Positions 1 to 9,256 are shown, numbered from the stretch's first letter. The stretch is DNA of 64,000 nucleotides from Parasulfuritortus sp036391875 (GCA_036391875.1 DASVZA010000036.1:7866-71865); one strand, 5' to 3'. Made by a program: numbers and translations. Notes: a model not told the origin generated them from the letters alone.

Positions 1-41
1 TAAAACTATCGGTTCCATGTTACAGAAATTATCTTGAAACT

Positions 42-2204
42 ATGCCTTTGACCGCTCTAGAACGCACGCTGCAAGCCCGCCACCACGATCCGTTTTCTTA
101 CCTGGGTCTGCATGCCGATCACGGCGGCCACGTCCTGCGGGTGCTGCGTCCGCACGCCACAGCGGTGACCCTGTTGCTGCCCGGCGGCGACCAGCCCCTG
201 AGCAAGGTGGACAAGCGCGGCCTGTTCGAATGGCACGGCGCGGACGCACCGGCCCGGCCGGCCCGCCTGCGCATCGTGGAAGACGGCCATGCGTTCGAGA
301 TCGACGATCCCTATACCCTGCCGCCCGTCATCGGCGAACAGGAGCTTTACCTGTTCAACGAAGGCCGCCTGCTGGAAGCCTACCGCACCCTGGGCAGCCA
401 TGCCGTCAGCCACGCAGGCGTGGCCGGCGTCCGATTCGCGGTCTGGGCGCCGAGCGCCGAGCGGGTCTCGGTGGTGGGCGACTTCAACCGCTGGGACGGC
501 CGGGTGCACATGATGCGGGTACGCGGCGCATCGGGGGTCTGGGAACTGTTCATACCCGGCCTGCGCCCGGGCGACCTGTACAAGTACGAGATCCGCAACG
601 CCCACACCGGCGAAATCCGGATCAAGACCGATCCCTACGGCCAATGCTTCGAGAAGCGCCCCGGCACCGCCGCGGTCGTGCCCCAGCCCAGCACGTTCGA
701 ATGGAACGACAGCGGCTGGCTGGAGGCGCGGGCCAAGGCCGACTGGCTGCATGCCCCGCTCAACATCTACGAGATCCACGCCGGCTCCTGGCGCCGCCAC
801 CCGGACGGCAGCTACTACAGCTACCGCGAACTGGCCGACGCGCTGGTGCCCTACCTGCAGGACATGAACTACACCCACATCGAGTTCATGCCCCTGACCG
901 AGCACCCGCTGGATGAGTCCTGGGGCTACCAGACCACCGGCTACTTCGCCCCCACCTTCCGGTTCGGCACCGCCGACGACCTGAAATACCTGATGGACGC
1001 CTGCCACCGCGCCCACATCGGCGTCATCCTCGACTGGGTGCCGGGCCACTTCCCGATGGACGACTGGGCCCTGGCCCGGTTCGACGGCTCGGCCCTGTAC
1101 GAGCACGAGGACCCGCGCCTCGGCGTGCACCAGGACTGGGGCACCCATATCTTCAACTACGGCCGCAACGAGGTGAAGGGCTTCCTGCTCGCCTCGGCCG
1201 ACTTCTGGCTGCGCGAGTTCCACTTCGACGGCCTGCGGGTCGACGCCGTGGCCTCCATGCTCTATCTCGACTACTCGCGCAAGGCGGGCGAGTGGCTGCC
1301 CAACAAGTACGGCGGCCGCGAGAACATCGAGGCCATCGACTTCCTGCGCGAGATGAACGCCATGGTCCACGAGCGCTTCCCCGGCGCCCTGACCTACGCC
1401 GAGGAATCGACCGCCTGGCCCATGGTCTCGCGCCCGACCTACGTCGGCGGCCTGGGCTTCTCGATGAAGTGGAACATGGGCTGGATGAACGACACCCTGC
1501 GCTACATCGGCCTCGATCCGATCTACCGCCGCTATCACCAGAATGACCTGACCTTTGCCCAGCTCTACGCCTATTCCGAGAACTTCGTCCTGCCCTTCTC
1601 CCACGACGAGGTGGTGCACGGCAAGCGCTCGCTGCTGGGCAAGATGCCGGGCGACGCCTGGCAGCAGTTCGCCAACCTGCGCCTCCTGCTCAGCTACCAG
1701 TTCTGCCATCCGGGCAAGAAGCTCAACTTCATGGGCAACGAATTCGGCCAGGGCCGCGAATGGAACTCCGGCTGGGAACTCGACTGGAGCCTGCTGCAGA
1801 TCCACTGGCACGAGGGCGTGCAGCGCTGCCAGCGCGACCTGAACCGGCTCTACCGCGAGTTGCCGCAATTGCACGACCAGGACTTCAGCCACGAAGGCTT
1901 CTCCTGGGTCGACTGCCACGACGCCGACCAGTCGGTGTTGTCCTTCCTGCGCCGCGACCGCCAGGGCCGGACGGTGATCTGCATCTTCAACTTCACCCCG
2001 GTGTCGCGCGAAGGCTACCGCATCGGCTGCCCCCATGCCGGCCTGTGGCGGGAAATCTTCAACAGCGATTCGGAATGGTACGGCGGCTCCAACACCGGCA
2101 ACGGCATCGGTCTCATGGCCGAGGACCAGTCCTGGATGGGCTACAGCCACTCCGTGGTGGTCACCCTGCCGCCGCTCGCCGGGATGATCCTCGCCCTCGA
2201 TTGA
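42..2204 (+). CDS. glgB: 1,4-alpha-glucan branching enzyme GlgB
   Basis: Makes alpha-1,6 branches in glycogen by moving an oligoglucan from a 1,4-linked chain; cytoplasmic. The 720-residue product is close to the 728 residues of E. coli GlgB. It has an N-terminal CBM48-like module, a GH13 (alpha-amylase) barrel and a C-terminal beta domain. GH13 catalytic residues are visible at matching spacing: Asp401 in LRVDAVASM, Glu454 in YAEESTAWP and Asp522 in FSHDEVVHGK. Only 41 bases precede the start, so an upstream glycogen gene could lie outside the window. The stop codon overlaps the start of the next gene, and pgi follows, giving a small carbohydrate-metabolism cluster. Confidence 0.98.
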   Translation: MPLTALERTLQARHHDPFSYLGLHADHGGHVLRVLRPHATAVTLLLPGGDQPLSKVDKRGLFEWHGADAPARPARLRIVEDGHAFEIDDPYTLPPVIGEQELYLFNEGRLLEAYRTLGSHAVSHAGVAGVRFAVWAPSAERVSVVGDFNRWDGRVHMMRVRGASGVWELFIPGLRPGDLYKYEIRNAHTGEIRIKTDPYGQCFEKRPGTAAVVPQPSTFEWNDSGWLEARAKADWLHAPLNIYEIHAGSWRRHPDGSYYSYRELADALVPYLQDMNYTHIEFMPLTEHPLDESWGYQTTGYFAPTFRFGTADDLKYLMDACHRAHIGVILDWVPGHFPMDDWALARFDGSALYEHEDPRLGVHQDWGTHIFNYGRNEVKGFLLASADFWLREFHFDGLRVDAVASMLYLDYSRKAGEWLPNKYGGRENIEAIDFLREMNAMVHERFPGALTYAEESTAWPMVSRPTYVGGLGFSMKWNMGWMNDTLRYIGLDPIYRRYHQNDLTFAQLYAYSENFVLPFSHDEVVHGKRSLLGKMPGDAWQQFANLRLLLSYQFCHPGKKLNFMGNEFGQGREWNSGWELDWSLLQIHWHEGVQRCQRDLNRLYRELPQLHDQDFSHEGFSWVDCHDADQSVLSFLRRDRQGRTVICIFNFTPVSREGYRIGCPHAGLWREIFNSDSEWYGGSNTGNGIGLMAEDQSWMGYSHSVVVTLPPLAGMILALD

Positions 2205-3448
2205 AGCACGCCGAACGCAAGGCCCGCCTGGAAGCCCTGCTGCTCGGCTTCCAGCACCTCTGGCGACCGCAGCCGTTCAAGATCGAGACACCCGGCTGGT
2301 GCGCCGAATATCCGGCGCTCACGGCCGAACTGCTGGCCCTGGACGACTCGGCAGTCGAACACCTGGGCAGGGACAACGCGGCGCTGATCGCGCTGCTGGC
2401 CCGGCACGTCCCCGAACTGGCCGAACTGGCCAGGTTGATCGAACTGCCCACCCAGCCTTTTTCCCGCGAGGGCGAAGCCATTCAAAGCCCCTCCCCCTCG
2501 ACGGGAGCGGCGCCGGAGAAAGGCGGGGCGCCCCCCCGCCTGTTCACCGACATCCCCGGCCGCAAGCAGGCCCAGATCGAAACCTACGCCGCCGCGCTCG
2601 GCGAACCGCACGCTCCGCTGCTGGAGTGGTGCGCCGGCAAGGGCCACCTCGGCCGTCTGCTCGCCGCACGCTGGCCGCAGCCGGTGGCCAGCCTGGAGAT
2701 CGATGCCGCACTCTGCGAAGCCGGCGACGACCTCGCGCAGCGGGCCGGACTGGCCGACCGGCAGCGCTTCATCCGCGCCGACGCGCTGGCTCCGGAATCG
2801 GCCCGCCACCTGGCCGGCCGCCATGCCGTCGCCCTGCATGCCTGCGGCGACCTGCATGTCCGGCTGATCGAGGCCGGCATCGAGCATGCCAGCCCGGCCA
2901 TCGACTGCGCGCCCTGCTGCTACTACCGCACCGTTCAAGCTTTCTACCGGCCGTTCAGCGCGACCGAACTCAGGCTAGACCGCGACGACCTGCGCCTGGC
3001 CGTCACCGAAACCGTCACCGCCGCCCCGCGCCAACAGCGCCTGTCGCGCCGCGCCCTGGCCTGGAAGCTGGGCTGGGTCGAACTGCGCAAGGCACTGACC
3101 GGCGAGACCGGCTACCGGCCGTTCCCGCCGGTGCCGGAGGCGTGGCTGCGGGGAACATTCGATGAATTCGTGGAGAGGATGTGCCAGCGGGCCGCGCTGG
3201 ATTTGCACGCGCGTGAGAGGGGATACCCCATCGACCCGGCCCGCTTCGAAGCCCTCGGCCAGGCCCGCGCCGCCCGCATGCTGCGCCTGCAGCTGGTCCG
3301 CTTCGCCTTCCGCCGGCCGCTCGAAGTCTGGCTGCTGATGGACATGGCGGTCCACCTGGAGCGGCACGGCTACCGGGTCGCGGTCACGCAGTTCTGCGAC
3401 GCGGCGCTGACCCCGCGCAACCTGCTGCTCTCCGCCCGAAAGTTGTAA
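2201..3448 (+). CDS. SAM-dependent methyltransferase family protein
   Basis: Predicted class I methyltransferase of unknown substrate, 415 residues. A glycine-rich SAM-binding motif (LLEWCAGKGHLGRLLA) sits near residue 145, followed by an acidic strand end (SLEID), and a cysteine-rich CAPCCYYRT segment occurs near residue 235. This combination resembles the Methyltransf_32/GSTCD-like group. The start is a TTG overlapping the glgB stop (TTGA), the only plausible start in frame, implying translational coupling. Residues about 87-115 form a Pro/Ser/Gly-rich stretch encoded by C-rich sequence, possibly a linker or a small in-frame insertion between the N-terminal helical part and the SAM domain. 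Confidence 0.8.
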   Translation: MKHAERKARLEALLLGFQHLWRPQPFKIETPGWCAEYPALTAELLALDDSAVEHLGRDNAALIALLARHVPELAELARLIELPTQPFSREGEAIQSPSPSTGAAPEKGGAPPRLFTDIPGRKQAQIETYAAALGEPHAPLLEWCAGKGHLGRLLAARWPQPVASLEIDAALCEAGDDLAQRAGLADRQRFIRADALAPESARHLAGRHAVALHACGDLHVRLIEAGIEHASPAIDCAPCCYYRTVQAFYRPFSATELRLDRDDLRLAVTETVTAAPRQQRLSRRALAWKLGWVELRKALTGETGYRPFPPVPEAWLRGTFDEFVERMCQRAALDLHARERGYPIDPARFEALGQARAARMLRLQLVRFAFRRPLEVWLLMDMAVHLERHGYRVAVTQFCDAALTPRNLLLSARKL

Positions 3449-3495
3449 TCGACGCGCGGTATACTTGCCGGCAAGCCAACCAACGCCCATCAGAC

Positions 3496-5127
3496 ATGTC
3501 CGCGACTCCGACCTGGCAATCCCTCAAAGCCCACCGCAAGACCTGGAACGGCCTGCACCTGCGCGACCTGTTCGCCAAGGACAAGAAGCGCTTCCAGCGT
3601 TTCTCCCTGACCCTGGACGACCTGCTGTTCGACTATTCGAAGAACCTGGTCACGCCCGAGACGATGAAGCTGCTGCTCCGGCTGGCCAAGGAAAACGGCG
3701 TCGAGCTGATGCGCGAGGCGATGTTCTCCGGCGACCGGATCAACCTGACCGAGGACCGCGCCGTCCTGCACACCGCCCTGCGCAACCGTTCCGACCGTCC
3801 GGTCATGGTCGACGGCCATGACGTGATGCCGGACGTGCGCCGCGTGTTGAAGCAGATGCGCGGCTTCACGAACCAGGTCCGTTCCGGCAAGTGGACGGGC
3901 TACAAGGGCGACGCCATCACCGACATCGTCAACATCGGCATCGGCGGCTCAGACCTGGGCCCGGTCATGGTCTGCCGGGCGCTGGCACCCTACGCCAAGA
4001 AGGGCCTCGACGCCCACTTCGTCTCCAACGTCGACCCGACCCACCTGGCCGAGGTGCTGAAGCGGGTGAAGCCGGAGACCACCCTGTTCGTCATCGCCTC
4101 GAAGACCTTCACCACCCAGGAGACATTGGCCAACGCCCACGCCGCCCGGGCCTGGTTCCTCAAGGCCGCCAAGAAGCAGGAACACGTCGCCAAGCACTTC
4201 GTCGCCGTCTCGACCAACGCCGAGGAAGTGTCGAAGTTCGGCATCGACACCGCCCACATGTTCGGCTTCTGGGACTGGGTCGGCGGCCGCTATTCGCTCT
4301 GGTCGGCGATCGGCCTGCCCATCGCCCTGTATGTCGGCATGGACCACTTCGAGGAACTGCTGGCCGGCGGCTTCGACATGGACGAGCACTTCCGCAGCGC
4401 GCCGCTCGACAAGAACATGCCGGTGGTCATGGCCCTGCTCGGCCTCTGGTACAACAACTTCTGGGACGCGCAGAGCTACGCCGTGCTGCCCTACGACCAG
4501 TACCTGGCCCGCTTCCCGGCCTACCTGCAGCAGCTCGACATGGAGTCGAACGGCAAGTCGGTCACCCGCGAAGGCAAGCCGGTCAAGGTCTCGACCGGGC
4601 CGGTGCTGTTCGGCGAACCCGGCACCAACGGCCAGCACGCCTTCTACCAGCTCATCCACCAGGGCACCAAGCTGGTGCCGTGCGACTTCCTGGCTGCCGC
4701 CGAGCCGCACAACCCGGTCGCCGACCAGCACCAGATCCTGCTCGCCAACTGCTTCGCCCAGACCGAGGCGCTGATGCGGGGCAAGACCGCCGCCGAGGCG
4801 CGTGCCGAACTGGAGGCCGCCGGCATGGCCGAGGCCGACATCAAGGAGCTGCTGCCGCACAAGGTCTTCCCCGGCAACCGGCCGACCAACACCCTGCTCT
4901 ACCGCAAGCTGACGCCGCGCACCCTGGGCCGGCTGATCGCGTTGTACGAGCACAAGGTCTTCGTCCAGGGCGTGATCTGGGACATCAACTCCTATGATCA
5001 ATGGGGCGTAGAATTGGGCAAGCAGCTGGCCAAGGTCATCTTGCCCGAGATCAAGGCGGACGGACCGGCAAAAGGCCACGATGCCTCCACCAACGGACTG
5101 ATCGACTACTGCAGGCAATGGCGTTGA
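3496..5127 (+). CDS. pgi: Glucose-6-phosphate isomerase
   Basis: Interconverts glucose-6-phosphate and fructose-6-phosphate in glycolysis and gluconeogenesis; cytoplasmic. The 543-residue product has the family length. It carries the sugar-isomerase signatures NIGIGGSDLGP, VGGRYSLWSAIGLP, and a C-terminal DINSYDQWGVELGK that contains the catalytic lysine. The next gene starts inside its last codons (10-base overlap), so the two are probably co-transcribed. The glgB neighbourhood suggests a link between glycogen storage and hexose-phosphate metabolism. Confidence 0.98.
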   Translation: MSATPTWQSLKAHRKTWNGLHLRDLFAKDKKRFQRFSLTLDDLLFDYSKNLVTPETMKLLLRLAKENGVELMREAMFSGDRINLTEDRAVLHTALRNRSDRPVMVDGHDVMPDVRRVLKQMRGFTNQVRSGKWTGYKGDAITDIVNIGIGGSDLGPVMVCRALAPYAKKGLDAHFVSNVDPTHLAEVLKRVKPETTLFVIASKTFTTQETLANAHAARAWFLKAAKKQEHVAKHFVAVSTNAEEVSKFGIDTAHMFGFWDWVGGRYSLWSAIGLPIALYVGMDHFEELLAGGFDMDEHFRSAPLDKNMPVVMALLGLWYNNFWDAQSYAVLPYDQYLARFPAYLQQLDMESNGKSVTREGKPVKVSTGPVLFGEPGTNGQHAFYQLIHQGTKLVPCDFLAAAEPHNPVADQHQILLANCFAQTEALMRGKTAAEARAELEAAGMAEADIKELLPHKVFPGNRPTNTLLYRKLTPRTLGRLIALYEHKVFVQGVIWDINSYDQWGVELGKQLAKVILPEIKADGPAKGHDASTNGLIDYCRQWR

Positions 5128-5981
5128 AAAAGCAGACCCCGGCGGCCCCCGCCGCCAAGCACCAGGAATTCACCGATCCGGCACTGAAGATGGCGGTGCG
5201 CATCCCGTCGCCGCCGCCCCTGTTGGACGAGCTGCACCGGCTGCTGGGCGACCCGAACTCCGGCATGGAGGACATCGGCCATGTCGTGCAGACCGATGCC
5301 GGCCTCACCGCCAGCCTGTACCGCACCCTGGCCAAGCCGTCCTACGGCCTGCGCCGGCCGCCCGAGACGGTGGCCCAGGCCATCTCCATCGTCGGCCTGC
5401 AAACCGTGGCCGAACTGGTCAAGGGGCTCTCGCTGGAAAGCGCGATCTACGGCGAATCCAAGTTCTACCCCTGGTTCTGGGAGCGGGCCAACGACATCGC
5501 CCGCTACGCCCGGACCATCGCCTGGAAACAACGCACCGTCTGCAACGTATTCCCCGAGCACGCCCAGCTGGCCGCCCTGTTCATGGACTGCGGCGTGCCC
5601 ATCCTGATCCAGCACATCGAAAAATACGAATACGCCTTCATCACCTCGAAAGGCTATATCTGGCCCAACGTGCCGGCCGAGGATGCCCGCTTCGACACCG
5701 ACCATTCGGTGGTCGGCTACCTGGCCGCGCGGCACTGGAAAATGCCCGACTACGTCTGCCAGGCCGTGCGCTGGCACCACGACCCGGTCAACGTCAACGA
5801 CCAGGCGGCGACGCTGGTCGCCATCCTGCAGACCGCCAAGCACATCTACAACGTGCGCGCCCTGAAGGACGACAGCGACTGGCCCCAGCACGAGGACAAG
5901 GCGCTGGAGGAGATCGGCGTCGCCAAGGAAGGCCTGAGGGAATTCGAAGAAGACGTCGTCGACCGCTCAGGGGGCCAGTGA
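5118..5981 (+). CDS. HDOD domain signalling protein
   Basis: A 287-residue protein with an HDOD (HD-related output) domain over most of its length. HDOD proteins have an HD-like fold, usually without a complete metal site, and act in signalling and regulation. The N-terminus AVRIPSPPPLLDELHRLLGD and the later GLQTVAELVKGLSLESAIYG are typical HDOD segments. The ATG was chosen because the reading frame further upstream is only the pgi shadow; it overlaps the end of pgi by 10 bases. A second, unrelated-length HDOD gene lies at 13292-14134. No output domain is fused, so its partner is unknown. Confidence 0.88.
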   Translation: MALKKQTPAAPAAKHQEFTDPALKMAVRIPSPPPLLDELHRLLGDPNSGMEDIGHVVQTDAGLTASLYRTLAKPSYGLRRPPETVAQAISIVGLQTVAELVKGLSLESAIYGESKFYPWFWERANDIARYARTIAWKQRTVCNVFPEHAQLAALFMDCGVPILIQHIEKYEYAFITSKGYIWPNVPAEDARFDTDHSVVGYLAARHWKMPDYVCQAVRWHHDPVNVNDQAATLVAILQTAKHIYNVRALKDDSDWPQHEDKALEEIGVAKEGLREFEEDVVDRSGGQ

Positions 5982-5986
5982 CCGCC

Positions 5987-6370
5987 ATGGAATACGCCCT
6001 GCTCCGTCTGATCCACATCGGCACCGTCTACATCACCTTCGGCCTGTTCCTGACCCGCGGCATCTGGATGCTGCTCGACTCGCCCCGCCTGCAGGACCGC
6101 TGGGTCAAGGTCGTGCCCCACCTCAACGACACCCTGCTGCTCACCGCCGCAATCGGCATGCTGATCGTCGGTCATCTCAATCCGCTCGTCCACCCCTGGC
6201 TGCTGGTCAAAATCGGCGGACTGCTGCTCTACATCTGGCTCGGCACCAAGGCCCTGAAACGCGGCCGGACCAAGACCCTGCGCGCGCTCTATTTCGTCGC
6301 CGCGCTCGCCGTCATCGGCTACATCATCGCGGTCGCGGTCACCAAGCAGGTCATCCCGGGGTTGATCTGA
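5987..6370 (+). CDS. SirB2-family integral membrane protein
   Basis: A small protein of about 127 residues with four predicted transmembrane helices, matching the SirB2 family (named for Salmonella SirB, an invasion-gene regulator; true function unclear). Visible features are LRLIHIGTVYITFGLFLTRG near the N-terminus, VVPHLNDTLLLTAAIGM in the middle and a Lys/Arg-rich loop GTKALKRGRTKTLR before the last helix. Start choice is uncertain: a GTG at 5978 overlaps the upstream stop and has AGGGGG only 3 bases away, while the ATG at 5987 has the same motif 12 bases away. It follows the HDOD gene with almost no gap, so it is likely in the pgi-HDOD operon. Confidence 0.82.
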   Translation: MEYALLRLIHIGTVYITFGLFLTRGIWMLLDSPRLQDRWVKVVPHLNDTLLLTAAIGMLIVGHLNPLVHPWLLVKIGGLLLYIWLGTKALKRGRTKTLRALYFVAALAVIGYIIAVAVTKQVIPGLI

Positions 6371-6384
6371 TGCCCCCCACCGTT

Positions 6385-6404
6385 ATTCCTGCGCAGGCGG
6401 GAAG
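6385..6404. repeat. Degenerate dRS3-like 20-bp inverted repeat
   Basis: The 20-base element ATTCCT-n8-GGGAAG is two mismatches from the reverse complement of a perfect ATTCCC-n8-GGGAAT element at 63788-63807, and shares its 8-base core. The pattern equals the dRS3 repeat known from Neisseria, and similar palindromes are scattered between genes in many Proteobacteria. It sits in the short spacer before the WYL regulator. Confidence 0.5.
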
Positions 6405-6467
6405 CCAGCGGGAATGCAACCGGGCACCTGCCGACGCCGGTGCGACGACAGGGAGCCAGACCGCCTG

Positions 6468-7427
6468 ATGGACCGCATGCAGCGCATCTTCAAGCTGCAC
6501 CAGACCCTGGCCGCGCACCGCTACCCGGTGCCCCGCGCCAAGCTGGAAACGCTGCTGGAATGTTCCCGCGCCACGCTCACCCGCATCATCGACGAGATGC
6601 GCACCTTCTTCGACGCGCCCATCGAATTCGACCGCGAAGCGGGCGGCTACAAATACAGCGACGCCGCATTCGAACTGCCCGGCCTCTGGTTCACGCCTTC
6701 CGAACTGCTCGCCCTGAGCGCGGCCCAGAAGCTGCTGGCCGAGGCCCAGCCCGGCCTGCTCGACAGCCAGCTCGCCCCGCTGAAGAGCCGGATCGACAAA
6801 CTGCTCGGCCAGGAACACCTGGGCGGCGGCGAACTCGCCCGCCGCCTGCGCATCCTGCGCATGGCCGCCCGCCAGCCCGACACCCAGATATTCCAGACCG
6901 TGGCCGGCGCCACCGCCCAGCGCCAGCAACTCGCCATCGAATACCACGGCCGCGAACGCGACGCCGTCACCCGGCGCACCGTCTCGCCCCAGCGCCTGGT
7001 CCACTACCGCGACAACTGGTACCTCGACGCCTGGTGCCACCAGCGCGACGCCCTGCGCAACTTCGCCCTCGACCGCATCCGTTCGGCCAAGGCATTGCCC
7101 GATGCCGCCCGCGATCTACCCGACGCCGAGATCGACGCCCACTACAACGCCACCTACGGCATCTTCGGCGGCCCGGCCACGCACCAGGCCGTGCTGCGCT
7201 TCACCGCCGAACGGGCGCGCTGGATCGCCGACGAGCGCTGGCACCCCGACCAGCAGGACCGCTGGCTGGACGACGGCCGCTTCGAGCGCAGCCTGCCCTA
7301 CGCCGACCCCCGCGAACTCATCCTCGACATCCAGAAATACGGCCTCGACGTCGAAGTCGTCTCCCCGCCCGAACTGCGCGCCGAGATCGCCGCTCGCCTC
7401 AAGGCCGCCGCCAAACAATACGAATAA
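6468..7427 (+). CDS. WYL-domain transcriptional regulator (YafY/DeoR-like)
   Basis: A 319-residue regulator: an N-terminal winged helix-turn-helix (about residues 1-60, with ECSRATLTRIIDEM as the recognition region) and a central WYL domain with the eponymous NWYLDAWC near residue 185. WYL domains bind ligands or nucleic acid, and such proteins regulate DNA-damage, phage-defence or metabolic genes. The ATG was chosen because AGGGAG lies 12 bases upstream and the HTH begins right after; an in-frame ATG at 6414 would add 18 residues with no family similarity. No obvious target lies beside it except the HIRAN gene downstream. Confidence 0.9.
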   Translation: MDRMQRIFKLHQTLAAHRYPVPRAKLETLLECSRATLTRIIDEMRTFFDAPIEFDREAGGYKYSDAAFELPGLWFTPSELLALSAAQKLLAEAQPGLLDSQLAPLKSRIDKLLGQEHLGGGELARRLRILRMAARQPDTQIFQTVAGATAQRQQLAIEYHGRERDAVTRRTVSPQRLVHYRDNWYLDAWCHQRDALRNFALDRIRSAKALPDAARDLPDAEIDAHYNATYGIFGGPATHQAVLRFTAERARWIADERWHPDQQDRWLDDGRFERSLPYADPRELILDIQKYGLDVEVVSPPELRAEIAARLKAAAKQYE

Positions 7428-7466
7428 CTCCCTTCCCCCTGGGGAGAGTGGCTGGGGGAGAGGGTA
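7428..7466. repeat. C/G-rich intergenic hairpin sequence
   Basis: Immediately after the WYL gene, a CCCTTCCCCCTGGGG-type run is followed by a GGGGGAGAGGG run, able to fold on itself. Similar C-rich/G-rich intergenic sequences are common in proteobacterial genomes. No T-run follows, so it is not a typical terminator. The rest of the spacer to 7599 shows nothing recognisable except the ribosome site of the next gene. Confidence 0.3.
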
Positions 7467-7599
7467 ACCAACCCAAAGGCAAGCCTTGTCCCCCAGGCTC
7501 AGCTTCTAAGCACGCCCCCGCGTAAAACGAATCCTATACGCCGCTCCCCATGACAGCCGATGCGGGAGAGAGGCGATTTCGAACGCAAGGAGCCAAGCC

Positions 7600-7989
7600 A
7601 TGACCCACCCCGCATTCCTGAAACAGATCGCCTGCCTGTTCGGCCTGTTCCCCATGCCGACCATCGCCTACGCCGCTCCGGCCGCACGCCGCCTGATCCA
7701 GCAATGCCAGCTGGCCGGCTTCCAGCACCATGACGGCGAGGCGCTCTGGCCCTACCTCACCATCGGCGACAACCTCCAACTGCGCCGCGAACCCGGCAAC
7801 CCGCACGACCCCAGCGCCATCCGCATCGACTGGAACGGCCGCGAACTCGGCTACCTCCCCCGCACTCAAAACCAAGCCACCGCCCGTCTGATGGATCAAG
7901 GCAAATGGCTGGAAGCCCGGATCGGCCGGCTGGAGAAGCACGGCAACCCGTGGCGGAGGGTGACGGTTGAGGTATGGATGGTGGGCTAA
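7600..7989 (+). CDS. HIRAN-domain protein
   Basis: A 129-residue protein whose central part (residues about 35-125) matches a stand-alone HIRAN domain, known from SNF2 helicases as a module binding DNA 3' ends but also found alone in bacteria. Supporting motifs are LAGFQHHDGEALWPYLTIGD, LRREPGNPHDPSAIRI and GRELGYLPR. Residues 1-25 are hydrophobic and end in AYAAPA, so a signal peptide is possible, which would be odd for a DNA-binding module. A good AAGGAG site precedes the ATG. The function is unknown; the WYL regulator upstream may be functionally linked. Confidence 0.8.
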   Translation: MTHPAFLKQIACLFGLFPMPTIAYAAPAARRLIQQCQLAGFQHHDGEALWPYLTIGDNLQLRREPGNPHDPSAIRIDWNGRELGYLPRTQNQATARLMDQGKWLEARIGRLEKHGNPWRRVTVEVWMVG

Positions 7990-8101
7990 CTCACCGCCCT
8001 CGAACGGAAATCTCGGTTCAGCGTGTTCCCGGCACTCGCGGAGATGAACCGAGCCTGCCTTTGAACAGACCAGACGACTCACCCTTCCACCCAAGCCTGC
8101 C

Positions 8102-8581
8102 TTACAAATCAGCCAACGGTTCCTCAGAAAAGCCTGGATTGCCGGTCCTCAGGTTTTCCACCACGTTGGCCAGTGCCCGGTTCAATTCCTGCAGTTGCGC
8201 CTGGTCCATCATCGACAGGACGGTAGGGAACACGCCTTCCAGAGGGCCCGGCGCCTCGGCCAGCAGCTTCGCCCCGACGGCGGTCAGACTCAGCCCCACC
8301 CGCCTTTGATCACGCTTGCTCCGCTCCTTGACGGCCAGGCCGGCGGATACCAGCTTTTCAACCAATTGGCTGCAGGTGGACTGATGGATGAACAGGCGTT
8401 CGGCAATCTGTGAGACGCCGATACCCGGCTCACCCGCCACCTCGCGCAATATCCAGAGTTGGGATCCGGAGATACGGCATTTTCGTTCCACCTCGCGGAA
8501 ATGCTGGCGGATGCAGCCGTAGATCAGACGGAACTGCTTGAGCGCCTTGGCGGCCTCAGGATTATCGATGCGCCCAGCCAA
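8102..8581 (-). CDS. MarR-family transcriptional regulator
   Basis: A 159-residue winged-helix regulator. The helix-turn-helix is at ISQIAERLFIHQSTCSQLVEKLVSAGL, followed by the MarR wing KRDQRRVGLSLTAVGAKLL. MarR proteins usually repress a neighbouring operon and respond to small aromatic ligands or oxidants. The start is a TTG with AAGGGG upstream; no ATG exists before the HTH. The 150-base AT-rich region between it and the divergent Pal-like gene probably holds both promoters, so that lipoprotein gene is a candidate target by position only. Confidence 0.88.
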   Translation of the reverse strand: MAGRIDNPEAAKALKQFRLIYGCIRQHFREVERKCRISGSQLWILREVAGEPGIGVSQIAERLFIHQSTCSQLVEKLVSAGLAVKERSKRDQRRVGLSLTAVGAKLLAEAPGPLEGVFPTVLSMMDQAQLQELNRALANVVENLRTGNPGFSEEPLADL

Positions 8582-8734
8582 TTTTATTGATCCCCTTGGA
8601 ACGAATATCGTATGTTTGAGTCGAAACGGCGTGTTTTAAGTTGAGCTTAATAGTTGATCGTATATAAATTTATAGCCAATTTAATTCACGGCCAATTCAA
8701 ATCCATTAACCCTGCTTTGCCACGCGAGGTCACC

Positions 8735-9256
8735 ATGAAACGAACTCTAATTGCGGCATCCGTCCTGGGCATTCTGCTCTCCGCCTGTTCCACCACTCCC
8801 CAAAAAACCGCCGAAACCAAGCCGGCTCCGGCGCCTGTCGCCAGCCAACCGGCCCCAGTTCAAACCCAGCCCGTCGCGGCTCCTGCCGAAACCGAGGCTC
8901 AAAAACTGGACAACATCATCAAGACGCTGGCCAACAACAGTATCTATTTCGACTTCGACAAGTTCACGATCAAGCCGGAATACATGGACACCATCAAGCA
9001 AAACTACGAGTTGTTGAGCGCGAACCCGCAGATGAACGTCCAGCTGCAGGGCAACTGCGACGAACGCGGCAGCGCCGAATACAACATCTCCCTCGGCCAG
9101 AAGCGTGCCGATGCTGTGCGCAAGGCGTTGATCGCGATGGGCATCAAGGAAGCCCAGCTGAGCACCATCAGCTACGGCAAGGAGAAGCCGCGCTGCACCG
9201 AAAGCAACGAAAAATGCTGGGCTGAGAATCGCCGCGTGGATTTCTCCGGCAAGTAA
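8735..9256 (+). CDS. Pal-like OmpA-family outer-membrane lipoprotein
   Basis: A 173-residue lipoprotein: a type II signal peptide with the lipobox LLSAC, a Pro/Ala-rich linker (residues about 25-55) and a C-terminal OmpA domain that binds peptidoglycan. The domain ends with a Pal-like YGKEKPRC and ENRRVDF. It probably tethers the outer membrane to the cell wall. It has cysteines in GNCDERG and in RCTESNEKC that could form a disulfide. It stands alone rather than in a tol-pal operon, and a strong terminator follows. The ATG after GAGGTCACC was chosen; upstream in-frame codons belong to the leader. Confidence 0.88.
   Translation: MKRTLIAASVLGILLSACSTTPQKTAETKPAPAPVASQPAPVQTQPVAAPAETEAQKLDNIIKTLANNSIYFDFDKFTIKPEYMDTIKQNYELLSANPQMNVQLQGNCDERGSAEYNISLGQKRADAVRKALIAMGIKEAQLSTISYGKEKPRCTESNEKCWAENRRVDFSGK

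Noticed and set aside
57..2150. Antisense reading frame of about 700 codons over glgB
   Set aside because: High-GC shadow frame of an intact, well-recognised gene; composition is Val/Gly/Gln-rich with no domain.
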